Source: an uncultured Duncaniella sp. (lineage in GTDB: Bacteria > Bacteroidota > Bacteroidia > Bacteroidales > Muribaculaceae). Taken from it: a DNA stretch of 64,000 bases. Both the position numbers and the translations under genes were made by a program. The DNA is taken from the NCBI GenBank assembly GCA_910577255.1, contig CAJTMH010000002.1:496001-560000 (forward strand), written 5' to 3'. Positions 24,398 to 34,551 of this stretch are shown here, one piece after another. Position 1 is the stretch's first letter. Each line of letters begins with the position of its first letter. The notes below the pieces were generated by a model. It worked only from the letters and a program-made list of their open reading frames with translations, was not told the origin of the DNA and made no database searches.

Positions 24398-25195
24398 ATG
24401 AAATATATCACCAGATTCGCAAAAAAACTATGGTTGACAGCGGCCATCGCAGCCACACTCGTAACCACAGGCTGCGGTCCCGCCAAGGACATCATCTATC
24501 TCCAGGACCTACCCACCAACACAGTGCTCAACATACAGCAGGACGGTGAACTGCGCTTGCGTCCCGGCGACCAGCTCGCCATCAACGTGCATAGCCGCGA
24601 CCAGGAACTCGTGAAGATGTTCAACCTCGGCGCCGGTCACTCTTCAGGACGTAACATCTCAGGAAAGGACGCCCTCTACACCGTGGACAAGAACGGAAAA
24701 ATCGACATGCCTATCCTCGGCCTCATATCAGTGGAGGGTCTCACCCGACTCGAAGTGGCACAGCTCGTCAAATATCGTCTTCTCGCAGGCAACCTGCTCC
24801 GTGACCCTATCGTGACAGTGGAATTCCCTGAAATGGCATATTACGTCATCGGTGAATCAGGCGTAGGCCGTCATGAGTTCCCCAACGACAAGCTCAACCT
24901 TCTCGAAGCCCTCTCTGTGTCGGGCGACTTGAACATAAGCGGCAGGCGCACCAACATCCTCGTGCTCCGTAACGAAGGTGACCGTCAGGTACCCTACCGC
25001 GTCGACATCACAAAGACCGACGACCTATATGCATCGCCAGTGTTCTACGTGCGCCAGAACGACATGATTTATGTCGAGCCCTCCCAGGTGCGCGCCAACC
25101 AGTCGACAGCCAACGGATCCTCCTACATGACACCCGGCTTCTGGATCTCGATGTTCACATTCGCGACCACTCTCGCGGTGCTCTTCACCAAATAA
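24398..25195 (+). CDS. Wza-type polysaccharide export lipoprotein
   Basis: A 265-residue outer-membrane or periplasmic lipoprotein of the polysaccharide biosynthesis/export family, which forms the outer channel for capsule or exopolysaccharide. Lipobox VTTGC places the acylated cysteine at about 26. The Poly_export domain follows (LRLRPGDQLAINVHSRDQE, about 51-69), then a SLBB-type soluble ligand domain (TVDKNGKIDMPILGLI and the later YYVIGESGVGRHEFP). A C-terminal hydrophobic stretch (WISMFTFATTLAVLF) resembles the membrane-spanning tail of Bacteroidota Wza homologues. It starts 11 bases after the upxY-like gene and directly precedes wzc. Confidence 0.92.
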   Translation: MKYITRFAKKLWLTAAIAATLVTTGCGPAKDIIYLQDLPTNTVLNIQQDGELRLRPGDQLAINVHSRDQELVKMFNLGAGHSSGRNISGKDALYTVDKNGKIDMPILGLISVEGLTRLEVAQLVKYRLLAGNLLRDPIVTVEFPEMAYYVIGESGVGRHEFPNDKLNLLEALSVSGDLNISGRRTNILVLRNEGDRQVPYRVDITKTDDLYASPVFYVRQNDMIYVEPSQVRANQSTANGSSYMTPGFWISMFTFATTLAVLFTK

Positions 25196-25267
25196 ACCAC
25201 TCATAGACTTCCAGTCTCCACCTACCTCTTTCTCCTTACCATAACTCACTAAACCAATCAGTTAGCC

Positions 25268-27745
25268 ATGCAACGCAATCTTGACCAGAACGAAGCACAG
25301 CACAACAGCATCATCATAAACACCCAGGTACCCAAGAAGCACCAGAACGAGAGCTTTGTGAAACTCAAGGACTCCCTGTTTCTCTTCATGGGCAACTGGA
25401 AATGGTTTGTCCTGTCGCTCATTGTCGCTTTTGCAGGTGCCTATTATTACCTCCGCATCACTCCCAACATCTACCGCACATCGGCATCCATAATGATTAA
25501 AGCCGATGATGGCGACAGCGGATCAAAGGAAATCTTCCAGCAACTCGGCATCAAAGAGCCGTCCATCAACATAACCAACGAGATTATGTCGATGAAGACA
25601 GCTGCCGTGAGCGCGGAAATCGTGAAACGCCTCAACCTCAACGTTGACTTCTTCCACTCTGCGCCGTTCCATGACGAGGCTGCTTACGGTGTTGACCTTC
25701 CGGTACATGTCACCTTCTGCGACCTCAACGAGACCGACATGGCCTCACTCGACCTTACCCTTAAGGCCGACAGCACGGTCAGCATTTCCGACATGACCCT
25801 CAACAACCAACCCCTTGAAGGCTCATATTCATTCAAGCTCGGACAGACAGTCAAAACCCCTCTGGGCAACCTTTTCGTGGGGCCATCACCCTACTATGTG
25901 CCGGGCAAAAAGGATAAACTGAAAGTGGCCTACAAGCCTATGCGCACTACCGTCAATGACATCAACAACCGCATCCGACCGGTGCAGCGCACCCAGAAGG
26001 CATCAATCATCGACATCTACTTCGATGATGTGTCGAAAGCCCGTGGCGAGGATGTGATTTCAACACTCGTGGCAGTTTATAATGAAAACTGGGTCAAGGA
26101 CCGCAACCAGATCACATCAAGCACCACCGAGTTCATCAAGGACCGCCTGGCCATCATAGAGAGCGAACTCGGCAATGTCGATTCCGATATTTCCGACTAC
26201 AAATCGCGCAACCTCATGACCGACGTCAACGCAATGGGTGGCATAGCCCTCTCGCAGATGACCACATCTGAAAGCCAGGGTCGTGAGCTCGACAACCGCG
26301 TCTACATGACCAAGTATCTGCGCAACTACCTCACCGACGGACTCCATGACAAAGAGCAGCTCCCTGCCAACTCAGGCATCAACAACCCGAGTATCGAGGC
26401 CCAGATCCAGGCCTACAACACACTGCTGCTCCAGCGCAACAATCACCTCTCCGTCTCCTCCGAGCAAAACCCCCTCGTGATGGACATCGACCAGAAGCTC
26501 AACACGATGAAGGCATCCATCCTCGGGTCTCTTGACAATGAGCTTACAATGCTCAACACACAGAAACGCACCATCAACTCAGCACAGTCACAAGCTGTGT
26601 CTAAACTCTCGGCCAATCCTCAGCAGGCCAAATATCTTCTCTCGGTCGAACGCCAGCAGAAAGTAAAGGAATCCCTCTACCTCTTCCTCCTTCAGAAACG
26701 CGAGGAGAACGAACTCTCACAAGCGTTCACGGCCTACAACACTCGCCTTATCGAGCATCCGCAGGCTAATCCCACCCCCATTGAACCAAGCGTTCCATCA
26801 GTCTTGGCATGCGCCCTCGCCCTGGGACTCCTCGTCCCCGCAGGTATTCTGCTCCTCATAGAGAACTTCAACACCGCTATCCGTGGCAAGAAAGATCTTG
26901 AGTCACTCCACGCGCCATTCGTGGGCGAGATACCCCTGGCCATGGAGCACAAGAAAGGCAAAAAGAAGAAAGTGGCTAAGGAAGCCGCCGACGGCACCCT
27001 CCTTGTCAAGGAAAAGAGTCGAAACGTCATGAACGAGGCCTTCCGCGTAGTCCGCACAAACCTTGAGTTCATCCTCGGTTTCGACGGTGGCCACCATGTC
27101 GTGATGATGACCTCGATGAATCCGGGCTCAGGTAAGACATTCATCACCGCCAACCTCTCCACCTCTCTCGCCATCAAAGGCAAGAAAGTAGTGGCTGTGG
27201 ACCTTGACCTCCGCAAAGCCTCGCTCTCGAAATATGTCGGCAGCCCGGAAGTCGGTGTGTCAAATTATCTCAGCGGACAGGTAGGCAATTATAAGGATGT
27301 GATGATACGCCTCGGCCAGCTTGATGTCATCCCTGTGGGCACAATCCCTCCCAACCCCTCTGAGCTCCTCTTCACGCCCAAATTCACCAAGATGCTGGAG
27401 GAACTCAAAGCCGAGTATGACTATGTGTTCATCGACTGTCCTCCTGTCGAGATCGTGGCCGACGCAGCCATCATAAGCCGTCATGCCGAAATGACACTGT
27501 TCGTCATCCGAGCACACCTCCTTGACCGGGCATTCCTTCCCGACATTGAGAAGTGGTATGAGGAACGCCGTTTCCCCAACCTCTCCATCATCCTCAATGG
27601 AACACATGAGGAATTCACCCACTACGGTTACCACAAATATGGCTACCACCGTTACGGATACCACTACGGCCACTATGGTGAATACGGCTACTCCAACGAA
27701 GACTCCGACGAGGACACCAATAACACCAAAGCCACGCCGGCATAA
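25268..27745 (+). CDS. Wzc-type polysaccharide co-polymerase with BY-kinase domain
   Basis: An 825-residue inner-membrane protein that controls chain length and export with the Wza-type protein. Layout: first transmembrane helix about 45-65, a periplasmic Wzz-like and coiled-coil region (70-505), second helix about 512-532, then the cytoplasmic bacterial tyrosine kinase. Kinase motifs: Walker A MNPGSGKTFITANLS (about 616-630), Walker A' VVAVDLDLRK (about 640-649) and Walker B YVFIDCPP (about 719-726). The tail is a Tyr/His/Gly repeat with ten Tyr in about 25 residues (from HYGYHKYGYHRYGYHYGHY), the autophosphorylation cluster, then an acidic end. Expected to be switched by a tyrosine phosphatase, which is not in this window. 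Confidence 0.94.
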   Translation: MQRNLDQNEAQHNSIIINTQVPKKHQNESFVKLKDSLFLFMGNWKWFVLSLIVAFAGAYYYLRITPNIYRTSASIMIKADDGDSGSKEIFQQLGIKEPSINITNEIMSMKTAAVSAEIVKRLNLNVDFFHSAPFHDEAAYGVDLPVHVTFCDLNETDMASLDLTLKADSTVSISDMTLNNQPLEGSYSFKLGQTVKTPLGNLFVGPSPYYVPGKKDKLKVAYKPMRTTVNDINNRIRPVQRTQKASIIDIYFDDVSKARGEDVISTLVAVYNENWVKDRNQITSSTTEFIKDRLAIIESELGNVDSDISDYKSRNLMTDVNAMGGIALSQMTTSESQGRELDNRVYMTKYLRNYLTDGLHDKEQLPANSGINNPSIEAQIQAYNTLLLQRNNHLSVSSEQNPLVMDIDQKLNTMKASILGSLDNELTMLNTQKRTINSAQSQAVSKLSANPQQAKYLLSVERQQKVKESLYLFLLQKREENELSQAFTAYNTRLIEHPQANPTPIEPSVPSVLACALALGLLVPAGILLLIENFNTAIRGKKDLESLHAPFVGEIPLAMEHKKGKKKKVAKEAADGTLLVKEKSRNVMNEAFRVVRTNLEFILGFDGGHHVVMMTSMNPGSGKTFITANLSTSLAIKGKKVVAVDLDLRKASLSKYVGSPEVGVSNYLSGQVGNYKDVMIRLGQLDVIPVGTIPPNPSELLFTPKFTKMLEELKAEYDYVFIDCPPVEIVADAAIISRHAEMTLFVIRAHLLDRAFLPDIEKWYEERRFPNLSIILNGTHEEFTHYGYHKYGYHRYGYHYGHYGEYGYSNEDSDEDTNNTKATPA

Positions 27746-27813
27746 CGCAAAGTCATCGCGTAACACTCACATGATCATCTCATCTCCTCTCTCCCACTAA
27801 TCTACAATACTAC

Positions 27814-29346
27814 ATGGCAGGAAATCTGCGTATAGCTAAAAACGCCCTTTATCTCTACTCCCGAAGCATCATCTCCATGGTGGTAGGAATATTCTCCGTG
27901 CGCATCATGCTCGAAGCTCTTGGAGTGGAGGATTATGGACTCCAGGCAGTGGCCGGAGGGGTGCTTGCTGTCTTCTCCTTCTTTGTGGGGGCATTGGGCA
28001 CAAGCATTTCCCGCTTCATCACCTTCGAACTTGGCCGAGGCGATTCCGACCGTCTGCGCGACACATTCTCCACCGCTATGGTCGTCTACTGTTCCATTGC
28101 CTTGTCGGTGGTGATCATAGGCGAGACAGTAGGCCTGTGGTTTCTCCACAACAAGCTGGTGATACCCGAAGGTCGCGAGCATGCAGCCGAATGGGTGTTC
28201 CATCTCTCTGTGCTGAGTGCAGCTATCGGTATCCCACAGGCTCCCTATTGCGCATGCATGGTGGCTCATGAAAAATTCAATGTCACATCCATGATGGGAC
28301 TTGTCCAGGAACTCGCCAAGGTCGGCATCATATATTGGGTCTCAATATCATCCTTCGACCGACTTATCCACTATTCCACCATCAACTTCCTGATGGGTAT
28401 AGGTTCCCTGCTCTTCATCCGTTATTACTCCATCAAGCACTTCCCGGAGGCACGCATCAAAATCGGATTCAAATACGACCTCTTCAAGCCGATGCTCGCC
28501 TTCTCATTCTGGGAAATGCTCGGCGGCTTGAGCCGTATGCTCAAAGGCAGCGGCTTCAACATGGTCATCAACATGTTCTTCGGTGTGGTCATCAATGCTG
28601 CCATCGGCATCGGCAACACTGTGGCCGGAGCTGTCACCGGCCTGGCATTCACTGTAACAAGCGCATTCAAGCCCGGCATCGTGAAACACTATGCCCGCAA
28701 TGATCTGAAAGCATTCAAGGAAGGCGTCACCACAGCAAGCCTCATCTCCATGACCCTCTATGGTGTATTCGCCGTCCCCCTGCTTGTCGAGCATCAATAT
28801 GTGCTGCATCTGTGGCTCAAAGAGGTGCCTGAATACGCAGCCGAGATCTGCGTCATCCAGCTTGTGTTCAATGCCATCCTAATGGCCACGCTTGTCGGGG
28901 CTGAATCACTCAAGTCGATGGGCAAGAACGCCGGCATCAACGTAGTGCAATGCGTCGATGGCGTCATCACCATATCGTCAGTGGCGCTGGTGCTCTACCT
29001 TGGTTATTCACCGCTGGTGGCATGCGCGGTCTTCAACATTGGCCTCCTCTTCTATTTCGGCTCCACCTGTTACCTGCTCGGTAAACATGTCGGCTGGGGA
29101 TACATCTGGGAATTTTTCAGTCGTGGAGTCCTCAAGGTCCTGGTAGCCGAAGCCTTCACATTCATGATCCTCTACACTGTGCACCAGCTGCTTGGCGACT
29201 CGTTCATCACACTGGTCATCAACTGTATGCTCTCGGTGATATGCTTCGGGGCTTTGGCCATGACAATCCTGCTCCCAAAGGCTCAGCAACAACAGATCAA
29301 AGCCTATCTGCGTTCGCGTTATAACCTCTCACGCACCGCGGCATAA
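27814..29346 (+). CDS. Wzx-type oligosaccharide flippase
   Basis: A 510-residue polytopic membrane protein of the MOP/MATE-like superfamily with about 12-14 helices, proposed to flip the undecaprenyl-linked repeat unit to the periplasmic face. The N-terminus (KNALYLYSRSIISMVVGIFSVRIML) and the following LGVEDYGLQAVAGG are typical of Wzx proteins of Bacteroidales capsule loci. It starts 68 bases after wzc and is followed by the glycosyltransferases with an 8-base gap. A second, distant flippase gene is at 54621-56054. Confidence 0.9.
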   Translation: MAGNLRIAKNALYLYSRSIISMVVGIFSVRIMLEALGVEDYGLQAVAGGVLAVFSFFVGALGTSISRFITFELGRGDSDRLRDTFSTAMVVYCSIALSVVIIGETVGLWFLHNKLVIPEGREHAAEWVFHLSVLSAAIGIPQAPYCACMVAHEKFNVTSMMGLVQELAKVGIIYWVSISSFDRLIHYSTINFLMGIGSLLFIRYYSIKHFPEARIKIGFKYDLFKPMLAFSFWEMLGGLSRMLKGSGFNMVINMFFGVVINAAIGIGNTVAGAVTGLAFTVTSAFKPGIVKHYARNDLKAFKEGVTTASLISMTLYGVFAVPLLVEHQYVLHLWLKEVPEYAAEICVIQLVFNAILMATLVGAESLKSMGKNAGINVVQCVDGVITISSVALVLYLGYSPLVACAVFNIGLLFYFGSTCYLLGKHVGWGYIWEFFSRGVLKVLVAEAFTFMILYTVHQLLGDSFITLVINCMLSVICFGALAMTILLPKAQQQQIKAYLRSRYNLSRTAA

Positions 29347-29354
29347 GCCTTGCT

Positions 29355-30554
29355 ATGGCAAAGAAAAAGCTGCTTTTCATCATTGACTCTCTCACGATAG
29401 GCGGAGCTGAAAAAAGTCTCGTCACACTGCTCAACATGCTTGATTACGAGAAGTATGAAGTTGATCTTCAACTCTTTGCCCCCGGAGGGATGCTGAGCAA
29501 ATATCTCCCTGAGGAGGTCAACATACTCCCTCAGATACCACTGATGACATTTCTGCGGCGCAACAACAGAGAGAAGTGGAAATCACTCCACATCCCCTAC
29601 CTTTTCCGCAATCTGAGGTTCCACTTCGGAGCAAAAAGCCGCAAATCTGACACCATAAGCACTGTGTGCCACTACTGGCGATGCTTCAGCGGAGCCATTC
29701 CCCGCTCATCATCCCGCTACGATGTTGCCATCGGCTACGGCCAGGGAATGCCTACAATGTATACTGCAGAGAAGGCACGTGCCGACCGGAAATTCGCCTG
29801 GATAAACGCCTGCTACGAACCTCGCGGAGAAGCAAAGCGATTTCTTGAGCCATATTATTCGCGCCTCGACGGAATAGTCCCGGTGTCGGATGGCGCGAAG
29901 AGAGTATTTGAGAATGTATATCCCTGTTTCTCCGACAAAATGACTGTGATATGGGACATCGTGAATCCCGACATCATACGCCGCATGGCCTTGGAGAAGC
30001 CGACAAAACATATTGACACCACCAAACCTGTCATCGTCACCATGGCCCGCCTCGACGGCAATGAAAAAGGGCTCGACATCACGATGAAAGCCGCCAAAAT
30101 CCTCCGGGACAGAGGAGTCGACTTCACGTGGAACATCTTCGGACAAGGACCGTTCTATTGGGCACTCAAAAAATTCATTGCCGACAACTCACTTGAACAC
30201 CACCTTATATTACATGGCGCGGTAGGGAATCCCTATCCCTATCTGGCGCTTGCCACGATATATGTACAGACATCGCGGGCCGAAGGATTCGGCCTGTCAC
30301 TGGCCGAAGCGCGGCTACTCGACAAACCAATTGTCACCACAGCATTCAAAGGGGTGGAAAACCAGATGCACGACGGCAAAAACGGAGTCGTGGTGCCAAT
30401 AAGTCCCGAGGCCGTGGCTGATGGTGTAGAACGCTTGCTGACTGACAGTGCGCTCTATGACTCAATAAAAGCATATCTTTTGAGAGAGAAAAAAGGCAAT
30501 CCGGAAGAAATCAATTGTTTCTACCGGCTCATCGCCGACAATCCCACCACATGA
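29355..30554 (+). CDS. Glycosyltransferase family 4
   Basis: A 399-residue GT-B fold glycosyltransferase. N-terminal LFIIDSLTIGGAEKSLVTLL is the GT4 acceptor-domain signature. The donor domain has VIVTMARLDGNEKGLDI, the loop ILHGAVGNPYPYLALATIYV and the E-x7-E type motif RAEGFGLSLAEARLLDKPIV. It would transfer a nucleotide-activated hexose to the growing lipid-linked repeat unit on the cytoplasmic side. Its stop overlaps the next start as ATGA. Confidence 0.9.
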   Translation: MAKKKLLFIIDSLTIGGAEKSLVTLLNMLDYEKYEVDLQLFAPGGMLSKYLPEEVNILPQIPLMTFLRRNNREKWKSLHIPYLFRNLRFHFGAKSRKSDTISTVCHYWRCFSGAIPRSSSRYDVAIGYGQGMPTMYTAEKARADRKFAWINACYEPRGEAKRFLEPYYSRLDGIVPVSDGAKRVFENVYPCFSDKMTVIWDIVNPDIIRRMALEKPTKHIDTTKPVIVTMARLDGNEKGLDITMKAAKILRDRGVDFTWNIFGQGPFYWALKKFIADNSLEHHLILHGAVGNPYPYLALATIYVQTSRAEGFGLSLAEARLLDKPIVTTAFKGVENQMHDGKNGVVVPISPEAVADGVERLLTDSALYDSIKAYLLREKKGNPEEINCFYRLIADNPTT

Positions 30555-31747
30555 AAAAGCCCCAAATCTTCATAGCCATGCATTACCTTGAGCTTGGAGG
30601 CGCCGAGACAGCACTCATAGGGCTGCTTCATGCGCTCGACTATTCAAAAGTCGATGTGGACCTTTTCATCTACAGCCACCGCGGGGAGCTGATGCCGCAA
30701 ATTCCTCCACAAGTCAATCTCCTCCCCGAAATGAAGGCGTATGCCAACATGGAGACCCCAATCAAGGAGACAATAAAAGCCGGGCAATTTGGAGTGGCTG
30801 CCGGCCGCTGGCTTGCACACCATAAGTTCAACAGTTACCGCAAGAAAGTCAAGCCCTCTACAGCGTTCGCTCTCTACGGCTTCATCGGCAGATACCTCAC
30901 CCCATTCCTGCCTAAAATCGGGAATAAAGTGTATGACCTCGCCATCTCCTTCCTTACTCCTCATGACATCGTGCTGCATAAAGTCAGGGCAAAGAAAAAA
31001 GCATGTTGGATCCACACGGATTACTCCTATGTGGATGTAAACACAGCCCTTGAACAGCCGGTATGGAACGGTTATGACCATATCATCTCCATCTCATCGG
31101 ATGTCAGCCGCAGTTTTTGCACCAAGTTCCCGACTCTTGCTGACAAGCTGTTGGTGATTGAAAACATAATGCCTCAGCAATATATTCGCCAAAAAAGTCT
31201 GGAATATACACCTGAGGAGATGAAAAAAAATCACTTCAACATCCTGTCGATAGGCCGGTTCACGCATCAGAAAAACTTTGACAATGTTCCTGACATCTGC
31301 CGGCGACTTATTGAAACCACAGGCCGAAACGATATCAGATGGTACCTCATAGGCTACGGACACGATGAAAACTATATCCGGAGCCGCATCTCAGCAGCCG
31401 GGATGGAGGAGCACGTAATCATACTTGGCAAACGTGACAACCCATATCCCTATATCAAAGCCTGTGACCTATACGTTCAGCCGTCGAGATATGAGGGCAA
31501 ATCCATCACCGTCCGGGAAGCCCAGACACTGGGATGTCCGGTAGTAATCACTAATTACTCCACGGCATCCTCCCAGATAACCCACGGCATCGACGGAATG
31601 ATAGTTCCCTTGGACAATGCAGCTTGCGCAGAGGCTCTTGCAAAAATAGTCGTTGACGAGGAGCTCTGCCGACACCTCCGCGATAATGTAGCCGCACGCG
31701 ACTTCTCCGGAATGGCAGAAGCCGACAAGATATACTCCATCCTGTGA
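30551..31747 (+). CDS. Glycosyltransferase family 4
   Basis: A GT-B glycosyltransferase of 398 residues when started at the ATG at 30551, which overlaps the previous stop by four bases; an in-frame ATG at 30515 exists but would add 12 residues inside the upstream gene. Seen: FIAMHYLELGGAETALIGLL at the N-terminus, a donor domain with ILSIGRFTHQKNFDNVPDIC, and RYEGKSITVREAQTLGCPVV with the catalytic Glu pair. It is a paralogue of the preceding gene and the two are probably sequential steps. The following gene starts at an overlapping GTG. Confidence 0.9.
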   Translation: MKKPQIFIAMHYLELGGAETALIGLLHALDYSKVDVDLFIYSHRGELMPQIPPQVNLLPEMKAYANMETPIKETIKAGQFGVAAGRWLAHHKFNSYRKKVKPSTAFALYGFIGRYLTPFLPKIGNKVYDLAISFLTPHDIVLHKVRAKKKACWIHTDYSYVDVNTALEQPVWNGYDHIISISSDVSRSFCTKFPTLADKLLVIENIMPQQYIRQKSLEYTPEEMKKNHFNILSIGRFTHQKNFDNVPDICRRLIETTGRNDIRWYLIGYGHDENYIRSRISAAGMEEHVIILGKRDNPYPYIKACDLYVQPSRYEGKSITVREAQTLGCPVVITNYSTASSQITHGIDGMIVPLDNAACAEALAKIVVDEELCRHLRDNVAARDFSGMAEADKIYSIL

Positions 31748-32475
31748 TCCCACACACCATACACTACTGCTGGTTCGGAGGGAAGCCTATTCCCGAGAGC
31801 GCACTCCGATGTATCGCTTCATGGCGCAAATATTTCCCTGATTGGGAAATTAAGGAATGGAATGAAGGGAATTTTGACATCAATTCCATACCCTATACAT
31901 GCCAGGCGGCCCGGCGAGGCAAATGGGCGTTTGTGAGCGACTACGCGCGCTTTCAAATCCTATATGACCATGGCGGAATATACTTCGACACAGATGTGGA
32001 AGTAATAGCCCCGATGGTTGACATAATAACCAAAGGCCCTTTTATGGGATTTGAGAAAGACCATTCATCACTCGGGGTGGCAGCAGGGTTAGGTATGGGA
32101 GCCGAACCCGGAATGCCATTTTATGAAACCGTGCTCCATCACTACCGGACACTGGACTTCGAAACTCCCGAAGGGGTCCAGCTACCGGGCACAGTGGTCA
32201 AACATGTCACCGACTGCCTTTTAGATGAAGGCTTACGTCTGGAAGATGCCATGCAGACCATTGCCGGCATCACCATCTATCCCAACGAAGTGTTCAATCC
32301 ACTTGACGATGCCACCGGGCGGCTCAACATAACCCCGTCAACCCGTAGCATACACCATTATGCAAAGACATGGTGTGATAATTATGGTCCGGTGCGCACA
32401 TGGATAATGCGACGTCTTCACCGTCATTTCGGGGTCAGCTTTTTCGCCAGGCTCAGGCGTATCATAGGTAGATAA
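31744..32475 (+). CDS. Glycosyltransferase family 32 (DXD-type)
   Basis: A 243-residue GT-A enzyme of the OCH1/capsular type. Motifs: IPHTIHYCWFGGKPIPE at the very N-terminus, SDYARFQILYDHGGIYFDTD with the DXD metal-binding pair, and a conserved final HHYAKTWCD. Family members add mannose, galactose or GlcNAc in capsule synthesis. The start is GTG at 31744, overlapping the previous stop (GTGA); the motif is only one residue in, so the start is well fixed. Confidence 0.9.
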   Translation: MIPHTIHYCWFGGKPIPESALRCIASWRKYFPDWEIKEWNEGNFDINSIPYTCQAARRGKWAFVSDYARFQILYDHGGIYFDTDVEVIAPMVDIITKGPFMGFEKDHSSLGVAAGLGMGAEPGMPFYETVLHHYRTLDFETPEGVQLPGTVVKHVTDCLLDEGLRLEDAMQTIAGITIYPNEVFNPLDDATGRLNITPSTRSIHHYAKTWCDNYGPVRTWIMRRLHRHFGVSFFARLRRIIGR

Positions 32476-32497
32476 TCATCAAAATTTCACATCCGCT

Positions 32498-33607
32498 TTG
32501 GACGCTCTATTATATAAACCGATATACCTTACCGTAGTAGGATTGCTCTCAGCGCTCGCCGGCTTGAATCTGATGTCGACAAGCGGCAACACTCTTTCGG
32601 CCGGTGATAAACGCAACGGAAATCTAATAGTCCCGCTGATTCTTTGCACCATATTCGTATTCTGGATCGGTAACCGCCCATCCTCCTGGATATTCGGTGA
32701 CTCAAACCTCTATGCTCATATATATGAGAATTTTGCGGAGACGGCTGAAGCAAACATACACTGGGGAGCTGAATGGTTCTGGGCTCTGCTCATCACCGTG
32801 TGCCACCGGTCGGGACTCGATGTGCATGTATTTTTCACAATAGTGGCTGCCGGATACACCTATTCGGCACTTTGGGCCGTGAAGAAAATCAATCCGTCCA
32901 GTCCATATATAAGCATGCTGTTCGTGGCCGGCTCACTGATGTTTTTCGCATTCAGTACCAATGGACTCCGCAACGGACTTGCCTGTCACATGGTGCTCCT
33001 TGCCATGGCGTTTCTCATGGACGACAAACGCATCATAGCCATAATCATAGCACTTCTCGCTTTCGGAACCCACCGAAGCGTGATATTGCCAATAGCAGCA
33101 ACCGTGGCGGCAATAACATGCATCCGCAAACCACAAATTGCAATCTATATCTGGATTGGCTCAATCTTCTGCTCGCTTCTTTTCGGCAACATATTCACCA
33201 ACTTCGTCATGAGCCTTGGCTTTGATGAACGCATGAGCCAATATGCCAGCGGCGAACTCGGTCATGACGACAAGTTCTCAGCCACCGGATTCCGCTGGGA
33301 CTTTCTGCTCTACAGCGCGGCTCCCGTGTTTCTGATATGGTATGTGACCATAAAAAAGAATCTGCGCGACGGATGGTTTAATGTCATCTCCATCACCTAC
33401 CTGCTGGCCAATGCCTTCTGGGTACTTATAATCCGCACAGAGTACACCAACCGCTTCGCCTATCTCTCCTGGTTCCTTTATCCGATAGTAGTGTCCTATC
33501 CGCTTTTAAACATGAAAGTGTGGGAGAACCAGAACCTCGTTGCAGGCCAAGTGCTGATAGCCTACGTAAGCTTCTCCATTATAATGATAACCTTCTTCTG
33601 GGGATGA
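32498..33607 (+). CDS. EpsG-family (Wzy-type) polysaccharide polymerase
   Basis: A 369-residue integral membrane protein with about ten helices and the EpsG-family pattern: a loop with FGDSNLYAHIYENF, then FAFSTNGLRNGLACHMVLLA, and FGTHRSVILP, the stretches that define these Wzy-like polymerases. It would join repeat units in the periplasm. The start is TTG at 32498; no ATG is available before the first helix, so the N-terminal 20 residues depend on this non-standard start. It begins 22 bases after the GT32 gene and its stop overlaps the next ATG. Confidence 0.85.
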   Translation: MDALLYKPIYLTVVGLLSALAGLNLMSTSGNTLSAGDKRNGNLIVPLILCTIFVFWIGNRPSSWIFGDSNLYAHIYENFAETAEANIHWGAEWFWALLITVCHRSGLDVHVFFTIVAAGYTYSALWAVKKINPSSPYISMLFVAGSLMFFAFSTNGLRNGLACHMVLLAMAFLMDDKRIIAIIIALLAFGTHRSVILPIAATVAAITCIRKPQIAIYIWIGSIFCSLLFGNIFTNFVMSLGFDERMSQYASGELGHDDKFSATGFRWDFLLYSAAPVFLIWYVTIKKNLRDGWFNVISITYLLANAFWVLIIRTEYTNRFAYLSWFLYPIVVSYPLLNMKVWENQNLVAGQVLIAYVSFSIIMITFFWG

Positions 33608-34494
33608 AAAAGACTCTCACCATCTTTACTCCGACCTACAACAGGACCGACACACTCAGACGAGTGTATGAAAGCCTGTGCACCCAAACATCCGATGACT
33701 TCGAATGGCTCGTAGTCGACGACGGCTCCACCGATTTCACCCGACAACTCGTGGAAGGATTCATAAGGGCAGGCCGCGTCCCTGTCAGATACATATATAA
33801 AGAAAACGGTGGTCTATATACAGGCTACAATACCGCCTACGAGAATATCACCACCGAACTTTCAGTCTGCATCGATAGTGACGATTTCATGCCCGACGAT
33901 GCAGTGGAGAGCATCATAACCCTTTGGAGAGAAAAAGGCAACGAACGTTACTGTGGAATCGTTGGGCTGGATATCGATTTCAGGACCATGCAGCCGATCG
34001 GAGGCCAATTTCCCGCAACACTGTCGGAATGTTATTTCATGGACTTGCGTCTGAAGAAACTGCATTCAGGCGACACTAAACTTGTGATGAGGACCGACCT
34101 CATGAAACAAGTCGCCCCTCAGACAGGGTTTCCGGGTGAAAAGAATTTCAACCCCATATACATGATTCTCAAGGTGTGTGACAAATACCCCCTGCTTGTG
34201 ATCAACAAGGGGCTATGTATAGTCGACTATCAGGATGACGGAATGTCACGCAACATATTCAATCAATACATCACCGCTCCACGCAGTTTCTCTAAACTAC
34301 GGCTACTGGAGATGCAGCTGAAACACAACTCATTATCGAACCGTATCAGATGCTGCATCCACTACACTGCCACCTGCCGTATAGCACGTGACGGTGACTG
34401 GCTTAAAAATTCACCCCGGAAACTGCTCACTCTGATGTGCGCTCCCGCCGGACTCCTGCTCCACAGGTATCTCCTCTACAAGGCCGGACATTAA
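33604..34494 (+). CDS. Glycosyltransferase family 2
   Basis: A 296-residue GT-A glycosyltransferase. N-terminal TIFTPTYNRTDTLRRVYESL and DDFEWLVVDDGSTD are GT2 signatures, and SVCIDSDDFMPDDA carries the DXD-like metal site. The start at ATG 33604 overlaps the previous stop by four bases; a longer in-frame ATG at 33520 would begin inside the polymerase gene and adds 28 residues without family match. Sugar specificity unknown. A C-terminal basic and hydrophobic stretch suggests membrane contact. Confidence 0.9.
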   Translation: MKKTLTIFTPTYNRTDTLRRVYESLCTQTSDDFEWLVVDDGSTDFTRQLVEGFIRAGRVPVRYIYKENGGLYTGYNTAYENITTELSVCIDSDDFMPDDAVESIITLWREKGNERYCGIVGLDIDFRTMQPIGGQFPATLSECYFMDLRLKKLHSGDTKLVMRTDLMKQVAPQTGFPGEKNFNPIYMILKVCDKYPLLVINKGLCIVDYQDDGMSRNIFNQYITAPRSFSKLRLLEMQLKHNSLSNRIRCCIHYTATCRIARDGDWLKNSPRKLLTLMCAPAGLLLHRYLLYKAGH

Positions 34495-34551
34495 AACTCT
34501 GACCAATCCCCCCTGAATAAATAAGCAATCAACCTAATTTAACCAATAATT

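Noticed and set aside
27802..28269. Minus-strand ORF over the flippase start
   Set aside because: Antisense shadow of the flippase, with low-complexity Cys/His-rich product.
33520..33603. N-terminal extension of the GT2 gene
   Set aside because: It lies inside the polymerase gene, and the family N-terminus begins at 33604, where the ATG overlaps the stop.
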